The notes: generated by a model not told the origin, from the sequence alone. A stretch of 64,000 nucleotides of DNA from Staphylococcus sp. KG4-3 (GCF_033597815.2 NZ_CP166245.1:2108001-2172000), one strand, 5' to 3'; shown: positions 53,107 to 62,262, numbered from the stretch's first letter. A program made the numbers and translations.

Positions 53107-53352
53107 GTATACACCTCATTCAAAAATATTTAAAATTATTTAAATTACATTTACCATACATGATGAAGTATTTAATTTCTGCATTTTTCTTCACACAATA
53201 TATAAAGAACTTGAGCTACTAAATTGCTTCTTTGACATCATCGATTACTACATAAAGATAAAAGGCTGTATAAAAAAAAACAGTTTGAGACATTAAAGCC
53301 CCTAAATGTTTAATTTTTCAATATTTTGTATAAATGCAACACAGCGTTAATC

Positions 53353-53958
53353 TCATTTGATATTTATAACTTCATGCGCTAGGTTAGTAGCTTCGTAATT
53401 GGAATGTGTTACAAATATAATAGGTATTTGCCATTGTTCAAATATACGTTTAACAAGCTCTATGCTTTCTGTTTTAGTTGCATCATCTAAGCTTGAAAAT
53501 GGCTCATCTAATAAAATCAAATCCGGCCTTGTACTTAGTGCTCTAGCCAATGCTACACGCTGTGCTTCACCGCCTGAAAGTCGCAAAGGATATTGATCCT
53601 TTAAATGCTCTATATTTAATTGCTGTAAAAGCTTGTCTATATGTTGAGAAGGTTTTGCCATAAAAGTTATATTGTGATAAACATCCATATTAGGAAATAA
53701 TTGATAATCTTGAAATAAATAGCCAATATTTCGTTTTTGTATTTTCACGTCTATATCTTCCTTTGTATCACAAATAACATGACCATTGAGTTGGATAAAA
53801 GCAGTATTTGGTTTTCTTAAACCAGCTATAATGTTTAATAATGTCGTTTTACCAATTCCCGACGGACCTTTAATAGCATAAATTTTAGGCTCATTGTCTT
53901 CAATGTGGATTTTTAATTGTTGCTTTTTTAATAGATGATTTAAATGTATTTTCAACAA
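53353..53958 (-). CDS. modC: Molybdate ABC transporter ATPase ModC (short form)
   Basis: ATPase of the molybdate importer. Walker A is GPSGIGKTTLL (32-42), signature LSGGEAQRVALARAL (about 127-141), Walker B LILLDEPFSSLD. With 201 residues it lacks the C-terminal mop/TOBE molybdate-binding domain of enterobacterial ModC. The start is TTG 53958, directly after the modB stop, with GGGAGG upstream. Confidence 0.93.
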   Translation of the reverse strand: MLKIHLNHLLKKQQLKIHIEDNEPKIYAIKGPSGIGKTTLLNIIAGLRKPNTAFIQLNGHVICDTKEDIDVKIQKRNIGYLFQDYQLFPNMDVYHNITFMAKPSQHIDKLLQQLNIEHLKDQYPLRLSGGEAQRVALARALSTRPDLILLDEPFSSLDDATKTESIELVKRIFEQWQIPIIFVTHSNYEATNLAHEVINIK

Positions 53959-54630
53959 TTAGTCCACCTCCCGAAAACGATCTTTATTTAATATATTTAT
54001 AGTTCCAATCACAGTGATTGCAAATGCTACTAACACAATCACCCATAACCAAGCTTGATTTTCTTTACCTTGTTCTACTAAGAAATAAATTTCTAACGGT
54101 AAGGTGTTCGTTTTATTTGGAATATAACCAGCAACCATGAGCGTCGCCCCAAATTCACCAATCGCACGTGCAAAGCTCATCATAATACCTGAAAGTATTG
54201 GTCTTTTCGATAGAGGAAAAATTAGTTTGAAAAATATTTTATTCTCACTGGCCCCCATTGTTCTAGCTGTATTTAACATTTTATGATCAATGCTACGAAA
54301 ACCTTGTACGGTATGTTGATACATCAGTGGAAAACTTACAATTACTGATGCAATAACTGCGCCAGTCAAAGTGAAAACTACTGGCATATTTAGTATGTCT
54401 TTAAAAAATGCACCTACATAACTTTGTGGTGAAAATACAATCAATAAAATAAAACCCATTACAGTTGGTGGTAAGACAATTGGTAAGACAATGACACTTT
54501 CCAAGATTCTAGCAATGATACCATGGCGTTTATATAGCCATTTTGATATTAAAATACCCAACAAAGTAACAATAATAGTACTAATTAGAGCTACTTTAAG
54601 CGATATCCAAAATGGCGTCATATCTTGCAT
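53959..54630 (-). CDS. modB: Molybdate ABC transporter permease ModB
   Basis: Membrane channel of the molybdate importer. The 223 residues have five or six helices and the EAA-type coupling loop LNTARTMGASENKIFFKLIFPL (region about 138-159) that contacts ModC. RPILSGIMMSFARAIGEFGATLMVAGYIP is the typical downstream segment. It is 12 bases after modA. Confidence 0.95.
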   Translation of the reverse strand: MQDMTPFWISLKVALISTIIVTLLGILISKWLYKRHGIIARILESVIVLPIVLPPTVMGFILLIVFSPQSYVGAFFKDILNMPVVFTLTGAVIASVIVSFPLMYQHTVQGFRSIDHKMLNTARTMGASENKIFFKLIFPLSKRPILSGIMMSFARAIGEFGATLMVAGYIPNKTNTLPLEIYFLVEQGKENQAWLWVIVLVAFAITVIGTINILNKDRFREVD

Positions 54631-54642
54631 TACTAAAACCTC

Positions 54643-55434
54643 CTATGCTTCAAATTTATATTCTTTTAAAATAGCTTTCGCTTTATCTGTTTTTAAGAAA
54701 TCTATCCATTCTTTAGCAGATTTATCATCTGTAATCGTAGCAGATTTATAAACAATTGGGTTATTTAAATTTGCTGTATTAATCGCTTTAACTTTGCTAT
54801 TACCATTTTGTTGACTTTGATATAAGTCAGTCTGATAAACGTATCCCAATTGTGCATTACCTTTTTCAACATAATTTAATACTTGGCGTACATCTTTTGC
54901 ATATACTAGATTAGACTTTACACCTTCAAACAAGTCATTACTCTTGAGATATTGTTCAGCGTATTTACCAGCTGGCACTGATTTGGTTTCGCCAATAGCT
55001 AATTTATCACCATCTTTAATATCTTTTACAGATTTATAATCACTATCTTTACCAGCGATAAGCATCAACTTGTTTTTGGCATATTCGTATGTATTCTGTG
55101 CTTGATTTTTATCTACAAGTGCGTCTACATCTTTTTCATTTGCTGACATAAAAACATCAACAGGAGCTCCTTTTTCTATTTGCTGTCTTAAAGCGCCCGA
55201 ACCTCCATAATTAAAAGTAACATCTACATTATTATGTTGCTTTTTAAAAGCTTTTTCTAAATCTTTTGTTACATCTGTAAGACTTGCTGCTGCAGCAACA
55301 TGCAATACCTGTTTTTGGCTTTCTTCATTTTTCTTCTTAGCATTTTCATTACCTTTATTTTCATTAGAACACCCAGTTAAAATGAATGTCAGAACAATAA
55401 ATGTAATAAGTATGTATTTGGCTCTAATTTTCAA
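54643..55434 (-). CDS. modA: Molybdate-binding lipoprotein ModA
   Basis: Extracellular substrate-binding protein of the molybdate importer. The N-terminus has a signal peptide with lipobox LTGC; the mature part follows a Lys/Asn-rich linker with VLHVAAAASLTDVTKDLEKAF, NYGGSGALRQQIEKGAPVDVFMSA (oxyanion-binding), and GYVYQTDLY. TTG 55434 (263 residues) follows GAAGGAG by 7 bases; GTG 55443 has no spacer. The palindrome at 55452-55477 is just upstream. Confidence 0.95.
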   Translation of the reverse strand: MKIRAKYILITFIVLTFILTGCSNENKGNENAKKKNEESQKQVLHVAAAASLTDVTKDLEKAFKKQHNNVDVTFNYGGSGALRQQIEKGAPVDVFMSANEKDVDALVDKNQAQNTYEYAKNKLMLIAGKDSDYKSVKDIKDGDKLAIGETKSVPAGKYAEQYLKSNDLFEGVKSNLVYAKDVRQVLNYVEKGNAQLGYVYQTDLYQSQQNGNSKVKAINTANLNNPIVYKSATITDDKSAKEWIDFLKTDKAKAILKEYKFEA

Positions 55435-55451
55435 AAAAATCACTCCTTCAC

Positions 55452-55477
55452 TTTATTATATGCTTGCATATAATAAA
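55452..55477 (-). promoter_or_regulatory. Perfect palindrome upstream of modA: candidate operator
   Basis: TTTATTATATGC-AA-GCATATAATAAA (minus strand): 12-base arms with a 2-base centre, containing a TATAAT-like -10 element. It lies about 18 bases before the modA start. The TATAT-N6-ATATA arrangement resembles the general shape of ModE boxes, but ModE is not recognised in this window. Confidence 0.6.
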
Positions 55478-55493
55478 ATAAAAGTAAGAAAAT

Positions 55494-55549
55494 AGGAGCA
55501 TGATAGATAGCTATCAAATTTCATCATTTGATAGCCTCACCACACTCCT
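55494..55549 (-). other. Structured element upstream of modA
   Basis: On the minus strand an outer stem AGGAG/CTCCT encloses an inner hairpin GCTATCAAA/TTTGATAGC with asymmetric internal loops. It lies between the galT terminator and the modA palindrome. It could be a leader RNA fold or a factor-binding site. It matches no RNA family that I can name. Confidence 0.4.
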
Positions 55550-55558
55550 AATTAATAA

Positions 55559-55592
55559 AAAAGTAGATAAAGTTTCATAGAAGCTACTTTAT
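55559..55592 (-). terminator. Terminator of galKET
   Basis: On the minus strand AAGTAG pairs with CTACTT around a loop of about 19 bases and is followed by TTTTATT, about 40 bases beyond the galT stop. Confidence 0.65.
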
Positions 55593-55629
55593 TTACCTTA
55601 TTCATGTCACAATTGATAATTTATTTTAA

Positions 55630-57120
55630 TCATAAAATGTCTATAAAGCGTTTAAACGCTGCTCGACCAATCTCAGTATTTTTAAAGACACCTGCATCTT
55701 CTAATACGCGTTTGAATTTGTAACCTACTTCTTTTTCAACAATATCATCTACATTGTTAGTATCGATATCATAATTTTGTTTCATGTCATCGGCCCATTG
55801 TTGATGAATACCTATATCAACATGCACTGCACCTAATAAATATGATTTCACTTGTTTTAATTCTTTCTTTAAACGGCCAGGCAATATTGCCATTCCCATT
55901 ACTTCGATTAATCCAATATTTTCTTTTTTGATGTGTTGCACATCTTTGTGTGGGTGAAAAATACCATCTGGAAACTCCGCAGAAGTCTGATTATCTCTCA
56001 GTACAATATCCAATTCATACAATCCATTTCTATACCTGGCAATAGGTGTAATCGTATGATGTCTCTCTCCATCTTTGCTATAAGCCTTAATGTCTACACT
56101 ATTATCAGAATATTGATTCCACTGTACCATAACATGTGTTGCCGCTTGGATTAGCTCATCACTATTTTCACTTTTTAATCGAATCACACTCATTGGCCAA
56201 TTTAAAGTACTTGCTTCTACTATTGGGAAACCCGTTATAATAAATTTTTCAATTTCTGCTGCATTATCCATCGGGAATATATGTTGCCCTGTTTGATAGT
56301 GGTTATGTGATAATATAGAACCGCCTACAAGCGGAATATCCGCATTAGATCCTATAAAATAATGTGGGAATTGTTTTATAAAATCAATTAAATTAACAAA
56401 GGTTTGCTTGTTAATCTCCATCGGAACATGTTTTTCAGAAAACACTATACTATGTTCTAAGAAATAAGCATATGGAGAATATTGAAATCCCCATGGTTGA
56501 CTATCTAAATTTAAACGTATCACACGATGGTTAGTACGTGCTGCTTGCGTAACAGACCCCTGAAAACCTTCATTTTCAATGCATAAAGCACATTTTGGAT
56601 ACTCAGTAGCCGGCGCAGCTTTAGCTTTTGCAATTTGCTTTGCATCTTTTTCTGGTTTAGATAAATTAATGGTGATTTCTATGTCACCATATTCAGTGGC
56701 TACTTCATAATTAATATTATTAGCTATCGCGTCTTCTTTCACATAATGATTACGTTTAGCGATTTCATAAAAATATTTTGTCGCTGTTTCCGGTGATTGT
56801 TCATAAGCTTCTCTAAACTTTCTATTAATAACAGACGGTCTTGGCGTGATTATGTCTAAAAGTTGTGCTTCAACAATTTCTTTATTGTATAACGCATCTT
56901 CAATGCAATTTTCATTTATAGCTTCATTAATCCAATATTGTGTTATATCATTTGCTGTAGCATTTTTAGGTAAAGGTGATTCTAACGTCTCAGTTATCCC
57001 TCGTGCATTTAAAATACGCAATATTTGATTTTGAATATAGATGCTATCTTCTTGTTCATAATCGCCAAATGAAATTGCTTGTGCAATAAATTGTTGCACT
57101 AATTGTTGGTTTAATAACAT
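55630..57120 (-). CDS. galT: UDP-glucose--hexose-1-phosphate uridylyltransferase GalT (class II)
   Basis: Exchanges UMP between UDP-glucose and galactose-1-phosphate in the Leloir pathway. The 496 residues fit the long Firmicutes type rather than the 350-residue HPH type. Features include TPRPSVINRKFRE, YPKCALCIENEGFQGS (a CxxC) and ILSHNHYQTGQHIFPMD with the active histidines. Its ribosome site GGAGGG overlaps the galE stop, so translation is coupled. Confidence 0.96.
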   Translation of the reverse strand: MLLNQQLVQQFIAQAISFGDYEQEDSIYIQNQILRILNARGITETLESPLPKNATANDITQYWINEAINENCIEDALYNKEIVEAQLLDIITPRPSVINRKFREAYEQSPETATKYFYEIAKRNHYVKEDAIANNINYEVATEYGDIEITINLSKPEKDAKQIAKAKAAPATEYPKCALCIENEGFQGSVTQAARTNHRVIRLNLDSQPWGFQYSPYAYFLEHSIVFSEKHVPMEINKQTFVNLIDFIKQFPHYFIGSNADIPLVGGSILSHNHYQTGQHIFPMDNAAEIEKFIITGFPIVEASTLNWPMSVIRLKSENSDELIQAATHVMVQWNQYSDNSVDIKAYSKDGERHHTITPIARYRNGLYELDIVLRDNQTSAEFPDGIFHPHKDVQHIKKENIGLIEVMGMAILPGRLKKELKQVKSYLLGAVHVDIGIHQQWADDMKQNYDIDTNNVDDIVEKEVGYKFKRVLEDAGVFKNTEIGRAAFKRFIDIL

Positions 57121-57123
57121 GCG

Positions 57124-58125
57124 TTATCCCTCCATACTTTGTTGATAACCATCAGGATGCTGATGATGCCATTGCCATGCTGAATCAATGATTTCATGAA
57201 TATTATCATGTTGTGGTTTCCAACCCAAGACAGATTGTGCCTTGTCACTTGCCGCAATTAATTTACTTGGATCACCAGCTCTTCTTGGGCCAACTTCAGA
57301 CTTAATCGGTTCTTTCGTTACTTTACGTGCAGCTTCTAAAATTTCAAAAACAGAATAGCCTTGACTACTACCTAAGTTAAAAGCACCCGATGCCCCCCCA
57401 TTTTGTAAATACTGATAAGCTAAAATATGTGCATCAATTAAATCTACAACATGTAAATAATCACGTATACAAGAACCATCTTCAGTATCATAATCGTCAC
57501 CAAAAATAGTTAAAGCATCACGTTGTCCTAATGCTACTTGTAATACAATAGGAATTAAATGCGTTTCAGGACGATGATCTTCACCTATCCATCCACCTTG
57601 TTTGGCACCAGCAACATTAAAGTAACGCAGTGCAGCATAGTTTACACCATAAGCATTATGGCTCCAATGCATCATTTTCTCCATCATTAATTTACTTTCG
57701 CCGTATGGGCTCGTTGGTGTTTTAGAATCTTCTTCAGTTATTGGAACTGTATCGGGTTCTCCATATACAGCTGCCGTTGACGAGAATATAATATGTTTTA
57801 CTTGGTGCTCATACATTACCTCTAATAGTACTTGTAAGCCATATACATTATTATTGAAATAGGCTAATGGTTTTTCTACAGATTCTCCAACTAACGAGTA
57901 TGCACAAAAGTGAAAAACACCTTCAATTTGTTCATTTGTAAAAACACGGTCTAAAAATGCTTTGTCACGAATATCACCTTCATAGAAACTTGCATCTTGA
58001 TGTACTGCTTCTCTATGTCCCGTTCCTAAATTATCTACAACTACAACTTTGTAACCTTTCTCAATCAATTGATCTACGGCATGGCTGCCTATATAACCTG
58101 CCCCACCCAACACTAAAACAGACAT
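57124..58125 (-). CDS. galE: UDP-glucose 4-epimerase GalE
   Basis: Interconverts UDP-galactose and UDP-glucose. The Rossmann loop is GGAGYIGSH (about 7-15), the catalytic pair is [12 protein letters not shown] (YxxxK, about 146-150), and RYFNVAGA is conserved. ATG 58125 (MSVLVLGG, 333 residues) follows GGAAGG; the longer frame overlaps that site. It is 32 bases after galK. Confidence 0.96.
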   Translation of the reverse strand: MSVLVLGGAGYIGSHAVDQLIEKGYKVVVVDNLGTGHREAVHQDASFYEGDIRDKAFLDRVFTNEQIEGVFHFCAYSLVGESVEKPLAYFNNNVYGLQVLLEVMYEHQVKHIIFSSTAAVYGEPDTVPITEEDSKTPTSPYGESKLMMEKMMHWSHNAYGVNYAALRYFNVAGAKQGGWIGEDHRPETHLIPIVLQVALGQRDALTIFGDDYDTEDGSCIRDYLHVVDLIDAHILAYQYLQNGGASGAFNLGSSQGYSVFEILEAARKVTKEPIKSEVGPRRAGDPSKLIAASDKAQSVLGWKPQHDNIHEIIDSAWQWHHQHPDGYQQSMEG

Positions 58126-58157
58126 ATAAAAACCTTCCTTCATTTATTTTGTATCAC

Positions 58158-59318
58158 TTATAAAGATGTTACGCCACCGCTAATACCTACGTGGTAAAAA
58201 GAAGGTGTATAACCAATTTTTTCTAAATACATTTGGGAAACCTCATGTTCTAATCGCTCGATACTATCTTTATGCACTAAGGCAATCGCACAACCTGCAA
58301 ACCCGGCACCTGTCATTCTTGCGCCCAATACACCATTAACTTGTTGAGCCGTTTCAGCTAATGTATCCAATTCAATTCCTGTAACTTCATAATCTTTTTT
58401 CAATGAAGCATGCGACATATTAAGTAGTTTGCCAAACTGGTCAAAATCATTTTCAGCAAGTAATTTACGCGCAAGTTTTGTACGTTCATTTTCTGATACA
58501 GCATGTTTAGCTCTACGACGCGATACGTCATCTTTAATAAGATGCATATTTTGGTCAAATTCAGCTAATGTCAGTTCACATAGAGCTTCTATATTCAATT
58601 CTTCTTTTAAGTCAGCAAGTGCAGATTCACATTCTGCTCTGCGCTCATTATATTTACTTTCAGTTAATGAACGACGTTTATTCGTATTCATTATAGAAAT
58701 CACATAATCTCCAAATTTGGCTGGAACGTATTCAAAATCCAGTGTCGCAGTATCAAGTAATACTGCATGATTTGCTTTCCCCAGTCCAATAATAAATTGA
58801 TCCATAATGCCTGAATTTACACCCATAAATTTATTTTCGACAACTTGACCTATTTTAATAAGCTGCAGATGTTCTAATTCTAAATCAAATAAATCTTTTA
58901 ATAACCAACCTGTAAGTATTTCGATTGAAGCAGACGACGACAAACTGGCTCCATTTGGAATGTTGCCTTCTACTAAAATATTAAATCCGTGGTCAATTTT
59001 ATCGAATGTTTCAGTTAAATACTTTACCACGCCTTTGGGATAGTTTGCCCAGTCATCATCTTGGTTAAATACTAGATCATCCAAAGTGAAAGTGATAATA
59101 CCTTTTCCTTCAAAATTGTTAGAGTAAAGTTGAATTTTACGGTCATCTCTTTTAGTTGCTAACCCATAAGTTCCTAATTCTATTGCCGCTGGAAAAACAT
59201 ATCCTCCATTATAATCAGTATGTTCCCCAATTAAATTGATTCTTCCAGGGGCAAAAGCGCTAACTTCAGCTGCTACACCAAATAACGTTTCAAACTTTTC
59301 GCGCATTGCTTGTAACAT
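58158..59318 (-). CDS. galK: Galactokinase GalK
   Basis: Phosphorylates alpha-D-galactose with ATP. The galactokinase signature GRINLIGEHTDYNGG (about 25-39), the GHMP phosphate loop GNIPNGASLSSSASIEI (about 119-135) and GARMTGAGFAGCAIAL are all present. The 386-residue length is standard. AAGGAGTGGG precedes the ATG. Promoter and operator-like repeats lie at 59378-59424. Confidence 0.97.
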   Translation of the reverse strand: MLQAMREKFETLFGVAAEVSAFAPGRINLIGEHTDYNGGYVFPAAIELGTYGLATKRDDRKIQLYSNNFEGKGIITFTLDDLVFNQDDDWANYPKGVVKYLTETFDKIDHGFNILVEGNIPNGASLSSSASIEILTGWLLKDLFDLELEHLQLIKIGQVVENKFMGVNSGIMDQFIIGLGKANHAVLLDTATLDFEYVPAKFGDYVISIMNTNKRRSLTESKYNERRAECESALADLKEELNIEALCELTLAEFDQNMHLIKDDVSRRRAKHAVSENERTKLARKLLAENDFDQFGKLLNMSHASLKKDYEVTGIELDTLAETAQQVNGVLGARMTGAGFAGCAIALVHKDSIERLEHEVSQMYLEKIGYTPSFYHVGISGGVTSL

Positions 59319-59377
59319 AAGATTCCCACTCCTTTTTATCTACATTAAATGCAAAGTGATTAATTCTTTTCTTCTTA

Positions 59378-59412
59378 TTAGTAAACACAAACAAAGTTTA
59401 CTTGTTTACTAA
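59378..59412 (-). promoter_or_regulatory. Candidate GalR operator at the galK promoter
   Basis: TTAGTAAACA and TGTTTACTAA form perfect 10-base arms separated by 15 bases, with a further AAGTTTACTT between them. It overlaps the -10 region of the galK promoter. The internal AAGTAAACTT also occurs upstream of galR (60474-60485). Binding by GalR is inferred. Confidence 0.6.
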
Positions 59413-59424
59413 AAGTTTTGTCAA
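59395..59424 (-). promoter_or_regulatory. SigA promoter of galKET
   Basis: Consensus TTGACA (59419-59424), 18-base spacer, TAAACT (59395-59400). It starts only 20 bases past the galR stop, so galKET can be transcribed separately from galR. Confidence 0.72.
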
Positions 59425-59439
59425 CGTAATTTACTTCAC

Positions 59440-60444
59440 TCAGGCTTTAAAAGTATTACGAGACTTCAATGGCGCTTCTACTACTATATGAATAGCAAGC
59501 TTTCTTGTTTGGTTAATACGTTCTTCTGCCATCCTTACTGCTATTCGACCAAATTCATCTACAGGAATATGTACACTACTAATAGAAGGTACAGCATATT
59601 GAATAACTTCTAAATCATTAAAACTGATTAACTTTACGCGTTCAGGTATTTCAATTTTATTCTCTTGAATTTGCTGTAAAACGCCTATTGCAACCATGTC
59701 ATTTCCCGCAACAAAAACTTGTGGGAGCTCCTGTTTGTTCTCTATAAATGTTTTAACCGCCATCTCACCGTGTTCTTTTTTCCATCCATTAAGCAATGCT
59801 ATCGTTTCTAATTGATGTCTTTCACACCAATCTTGATAAGCTTTATATCGTACATCAGTTGCATTTGAAGTTGGGGTGCCATCTAAATCTCTTATTGTAT
59901 GATACCCACCTATGTATGCTATGCGTGTTAAACCTAACCCCTTTATCTTATCTAGCAAGTGAGTCATAGAGTAATGAAGATCTGAATATACTGCATCTAT
60001 AGATTTAGGTACATGGGGATTATTAATAACTACCATATTAGGATTATACGATTGGAGTTTTTGTAGAGCATCAATAGAAAAATTACCTATAACTATTATT
60101 GCGCCTGCCTTTTCTATCGTATTTAACTCATTATTATTTTGGTTGCCATCTATACGAATTGTTCGCTTTAACGATAGGTTTAAACGTTTAACTTCCGCTT
60201 CAATTGCCAATCGAATTTCTCTGTAATAAGGATCTGACATTTCTTTAGCTCTTGATGCATAAGTAATGATTTGAATACTTTTATTTTTTCTTGCTGACTT
60301 AAGATATTGTTTCTCTTTCGCAATTTGATGGATACGTTCTCTAGTATTTTTCGATACCGAAAGAGTTGGGTCATTATTCAATACTCTGGATACAGTTCCT
60401 GGGCTAACTTCTGCTAAATGTGCAATATCTCGTATACTAACCAT
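59440..60444 (-). CDS. galR: LacI-family galactose repressor GalR
   Basis: Predicted repressor of galKET responding to galactose or a derivative. The N-terminal helix-turn-helix is SIRDIAHLAEVSPGTVSRVLNND (about 3-25), the rest is a periplasmic-binding-protein-like effector domain of normal length (334 residues in total), including DMVAIGVLQQI and VEAPLKSRNT. GAGGTGAATTTGAC precedes the ATG. It lies upstream of galKET on the same strand, with operator-like repeats both at its own start and at galK. Confidence 0.9.
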   Translation of the reverse strand: MVSIRDIAHLAEVSPGTVSRVLNNDPTLSVSKNTRERIHQIAKEKQYLKSARKNKSIQIITYASRAKEMSDPYYREIRLAIEAEVKRLNLSLKRTIRIDGNQNNNELNTIEKAGAIIVIGNFSIDALQKLQSYNPNMVVINNPHVPKSIDAVYSDLHYSMTHLLDKIKGLGLTRIAYIGGYHTIRDLDGTPTSNATDVRYKAYQDWCERHQLETIALLNGWKKEHGEMAVKTFIENKQELPQVFVAGNDMVAIGVLQQIQENKIEIPERVKLISFNDLEVIQYAVPSISSVHIPVDEFGRIAVRMAEERINQTRKLAIHIVVEAPLKSRNTFKA

Positions 60445-60463
60445 GTCAAATTCACCTCTTTAG

Positions 60464-60488
60464 TTTGTTTACCCCAAGTTTACTTTCA
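60464..60488 (-). promoter_or_regulatory. Candidate GalR autoregulatory site
   Basis: On the minus strand AAGTAAACTTGG is followed by GGTAAACAAAC; the first matches 10-11 bases of AAGTAAACTTTG in the galK operator. It sits 25-40 bases before the galR start. Confidence 0.45.
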
Positions 60489-60635
60489 TTAAGTTCGTAA
60501 ATCAATCTTGACTACTCCTAATTTTGATTTAAGCACTACATTAATGTATGCCAATTTACATGAGTAAAACCGAATTATTTTTTTATAATTAAAAATGCGC
60601 TAAAATATAAAGTGAATACGAAAAGAGGTGTACGA

Positions 60636-61439
60636 ATGAATGAAGACGTTTTAACCAACCAACCAATCGTACGATACGAAAATGGTGAACTTATTAATAA
60701 AACCGATCACTATGTAACTGAATTCCCTTTAACAATTATGGTTAATGGAGAAGAATTTGCTACTATAATCTGTAGCCCAAATCATATGGAGGAACTTGTG
60801 CTTGGTTTTCTAGCGTCTGAAGGGGCTATTCTAAAAAGTGACGACTTAAAATCAGTGCAAATAGATGATAGTAAAGGCTTTGCTCACGTTGAATTAACAA
60901 GACCATTAGGGGAACGTTTTGAATATTCAACTAAACGGATGATTGCATCATGTTGTGGTAAGAGTAGAGAATTTTATTTTCAAAATGATGCTGCTGTAGC
61001 TAAAACTTCTATGTCAAAAATTGTTATTAGCCCAAAACAAATTCTAAACATGATGACGCGTTTACAAAGTGCAAGTGCCGTTTTTAAACAAACTGGTGGT
61101 CTTCATAATGCAGCTATTAGTGACGGAGAGGCTTTCTTCGAACACCGTCAAGATATCGGCCGTCATAATGCGCTAGATAAACTTTATGGTTATTGTATTC
61201 AAAGACACATTCCTGTGCGAAATAAAGTGCTAATTTTCAGTGGTCGCATTTCCTCTGAAATACTAATTAAAGCCGCTAAAATAGGCGTAGGTGTTATACT
61301 TTCAAAATCTGCCCCGACCACATTAGCTGTTACACTGGCTGAAGACTTAAATATTACTGCAGTCGGGTTTATTAGAGATGGAAATTTCAATATATATAGC
61401 CGTCCTGAACGTGTACAATTAGAGCATATAAATAAATAA
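60636..61439 (+). CDS. fdhD: Formate dehydrogenase accessory sulfurtransferase FdhD
   Basis: Transfers sulfur from a cysteine desulfurase to the Moco of formate dehydrogenase. The 267 residues include MEELVLGFLASEGAI, the reactive ASCCGKSRE cysteines (about 102-110), GGLHNAAISDG, EDIGRHNALDK-type segment (here QDIGRHNALDKLYG) and FSGRISSEILIKAA. ATG 60636 (MNEDVLTN) follows GAGGTG. It is divergent from galR. Its target enzyme is not in this window. Confidence 0.94.
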   Translation: MNEDVLTNQPIVRYENGELINKTDHYVTEFPLTIMVNGEEFATIICSPNHMEELVLGFLASEGAILKSDDLKSVQIDDSKGFAHVELTRPLGERFEYSTKRMIASCCGKSREFYFQNDAAVAKTSMSKIVISPKQILNMMTRLQSASAVFKQTGGLHNAAISDGEAFFEHRQDIGRHNALDKLYGYCIQRHIPVRNKVLIFSGRISSEILIKAAKIGVGVILSKSAPTTLAVTLAEDLNITAVGFIRDGNFNIYSRPERVQLEHINK

Positions 61440-61460
61440 TCCACTAATTAAATAAACATG

Positions 61461-61503
61461 AAGCGATCCTAGGACATAGCTGTATGTCCTAGGATCGCTT
61501 TGT
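61461..61503. terminator. Perfect bidirectional terminator
   Basis: AAGCGATCCTAGGACAT pairs with ATGTCCTAGGATCGCTT over 17 bases around a 6-base loop, between convergent fdhD and the GNAT gene. Confidence 0.9.
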
Positions 61504-61512
61504 ATTTTATAT

Positions 61513-62262
61513 TTAAGCCTGTTCTTTCAATATTTGATAACAGTAACTGATAAAAATGTATCCTTGTTTGATATACATATGTTTGGCACTATCCTCGCCA
61601 TCAGCGATAAGTATAATTACTTTATCATCCGAGACATCAGCTACGAATGATTGCATTGTTTGACCTATCCCTCGTCTTTGAAAATTTTCCAATACACCAA
61701 AGCCATCTATTTCAACTGTTTTATTAGTAATTATTAAATCTAAAATACCTACTGGTGTGTTATTCTCATAGGCAATAATACGTGATTTACTTTCATAATG
61801 AAATTGATCACGTATTACTCGTATACTTTCTTCTGCATATTCAAGTCCAAAAGGTTCTGAAAACTGTCGATAGATTGCAATATAATCTTCTAAGTTTTGG
61901 TCCGTGACAAATTTTACTTCGACATGGTTATTTTGGCTTCTACGAATATTCTGTGATTCAATTGCATAAAGTTCCATACACCCTAATTCGAAACCACAAT
62001 CTTTAATTTCATCTAACCAAGCTTGGCTTAAAGGTGTATTCTCTGGAAAAGTAAATGCTAAATGGTCGGAATATTGTTGTCTATGTAAACTTTGTTGCAT
62101 TTCCATATGTTGCTTCCAATCCTTGATTGTAGGCATTTCTTTATACACCCATTTATTCGCATCATATACTAAAGGTTCTTCAGGTGTTAAATAAATTGTT
62201 TTAATCTGATCATCAGAAAAAATTTTACCCTCTTGAAATATGTTTGCCATCGAAATTGCCAT
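61513..62262 (-). CDS. GNAT-family N-acetyltransferase
   Basis: Predicted acetyltransferase with unknown substrate. The 249 residues show GNAT features in the C-terminal half: TPVGILDLIITNKTVEIDGFGVLENFQRRGIGQTMQSFV (motif A with the Q/RxxGxG loop RRGIGQ, about 194-199) and HMYIKQGYIF. The N-terminal 110 residues are not recognisable. The start at 62262 follows AGGGTGAC; an internal ATG four codons in is possible. It is upstream-adjacent to bioY and in the same direction. Confidence 0.8.
   Translation of the reverse strand: MAISMANIFQEGKIFSDDQIKTIYLTPEEPLVYDANKWVYKEMPTIKDWKQHMEMQQSLHRQQYSDHLAFTFPENTPLSQAWLDEIKDCGFELGCMELYAIESQNIRRSQNNHVEVKFVTDQNLEDYIAIYRQFSEPFGLEYAEESIRVIRDQFHYESKSRIIAYENNTPVGILDLIITNKTVEIDGFGVLENFQRRGIGQTMQSFVADVSDDKVIILIADGEDSAKHMYIKQGYIFISYCYQILKEQA

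Noticed and set aside
53107..53352. Small gene or RNA between the MBL-fold gene and modC
   Set aside because: No reading frame with a ribosome site and no strong inverted repeat was found; the stretch is simply AT-rich.
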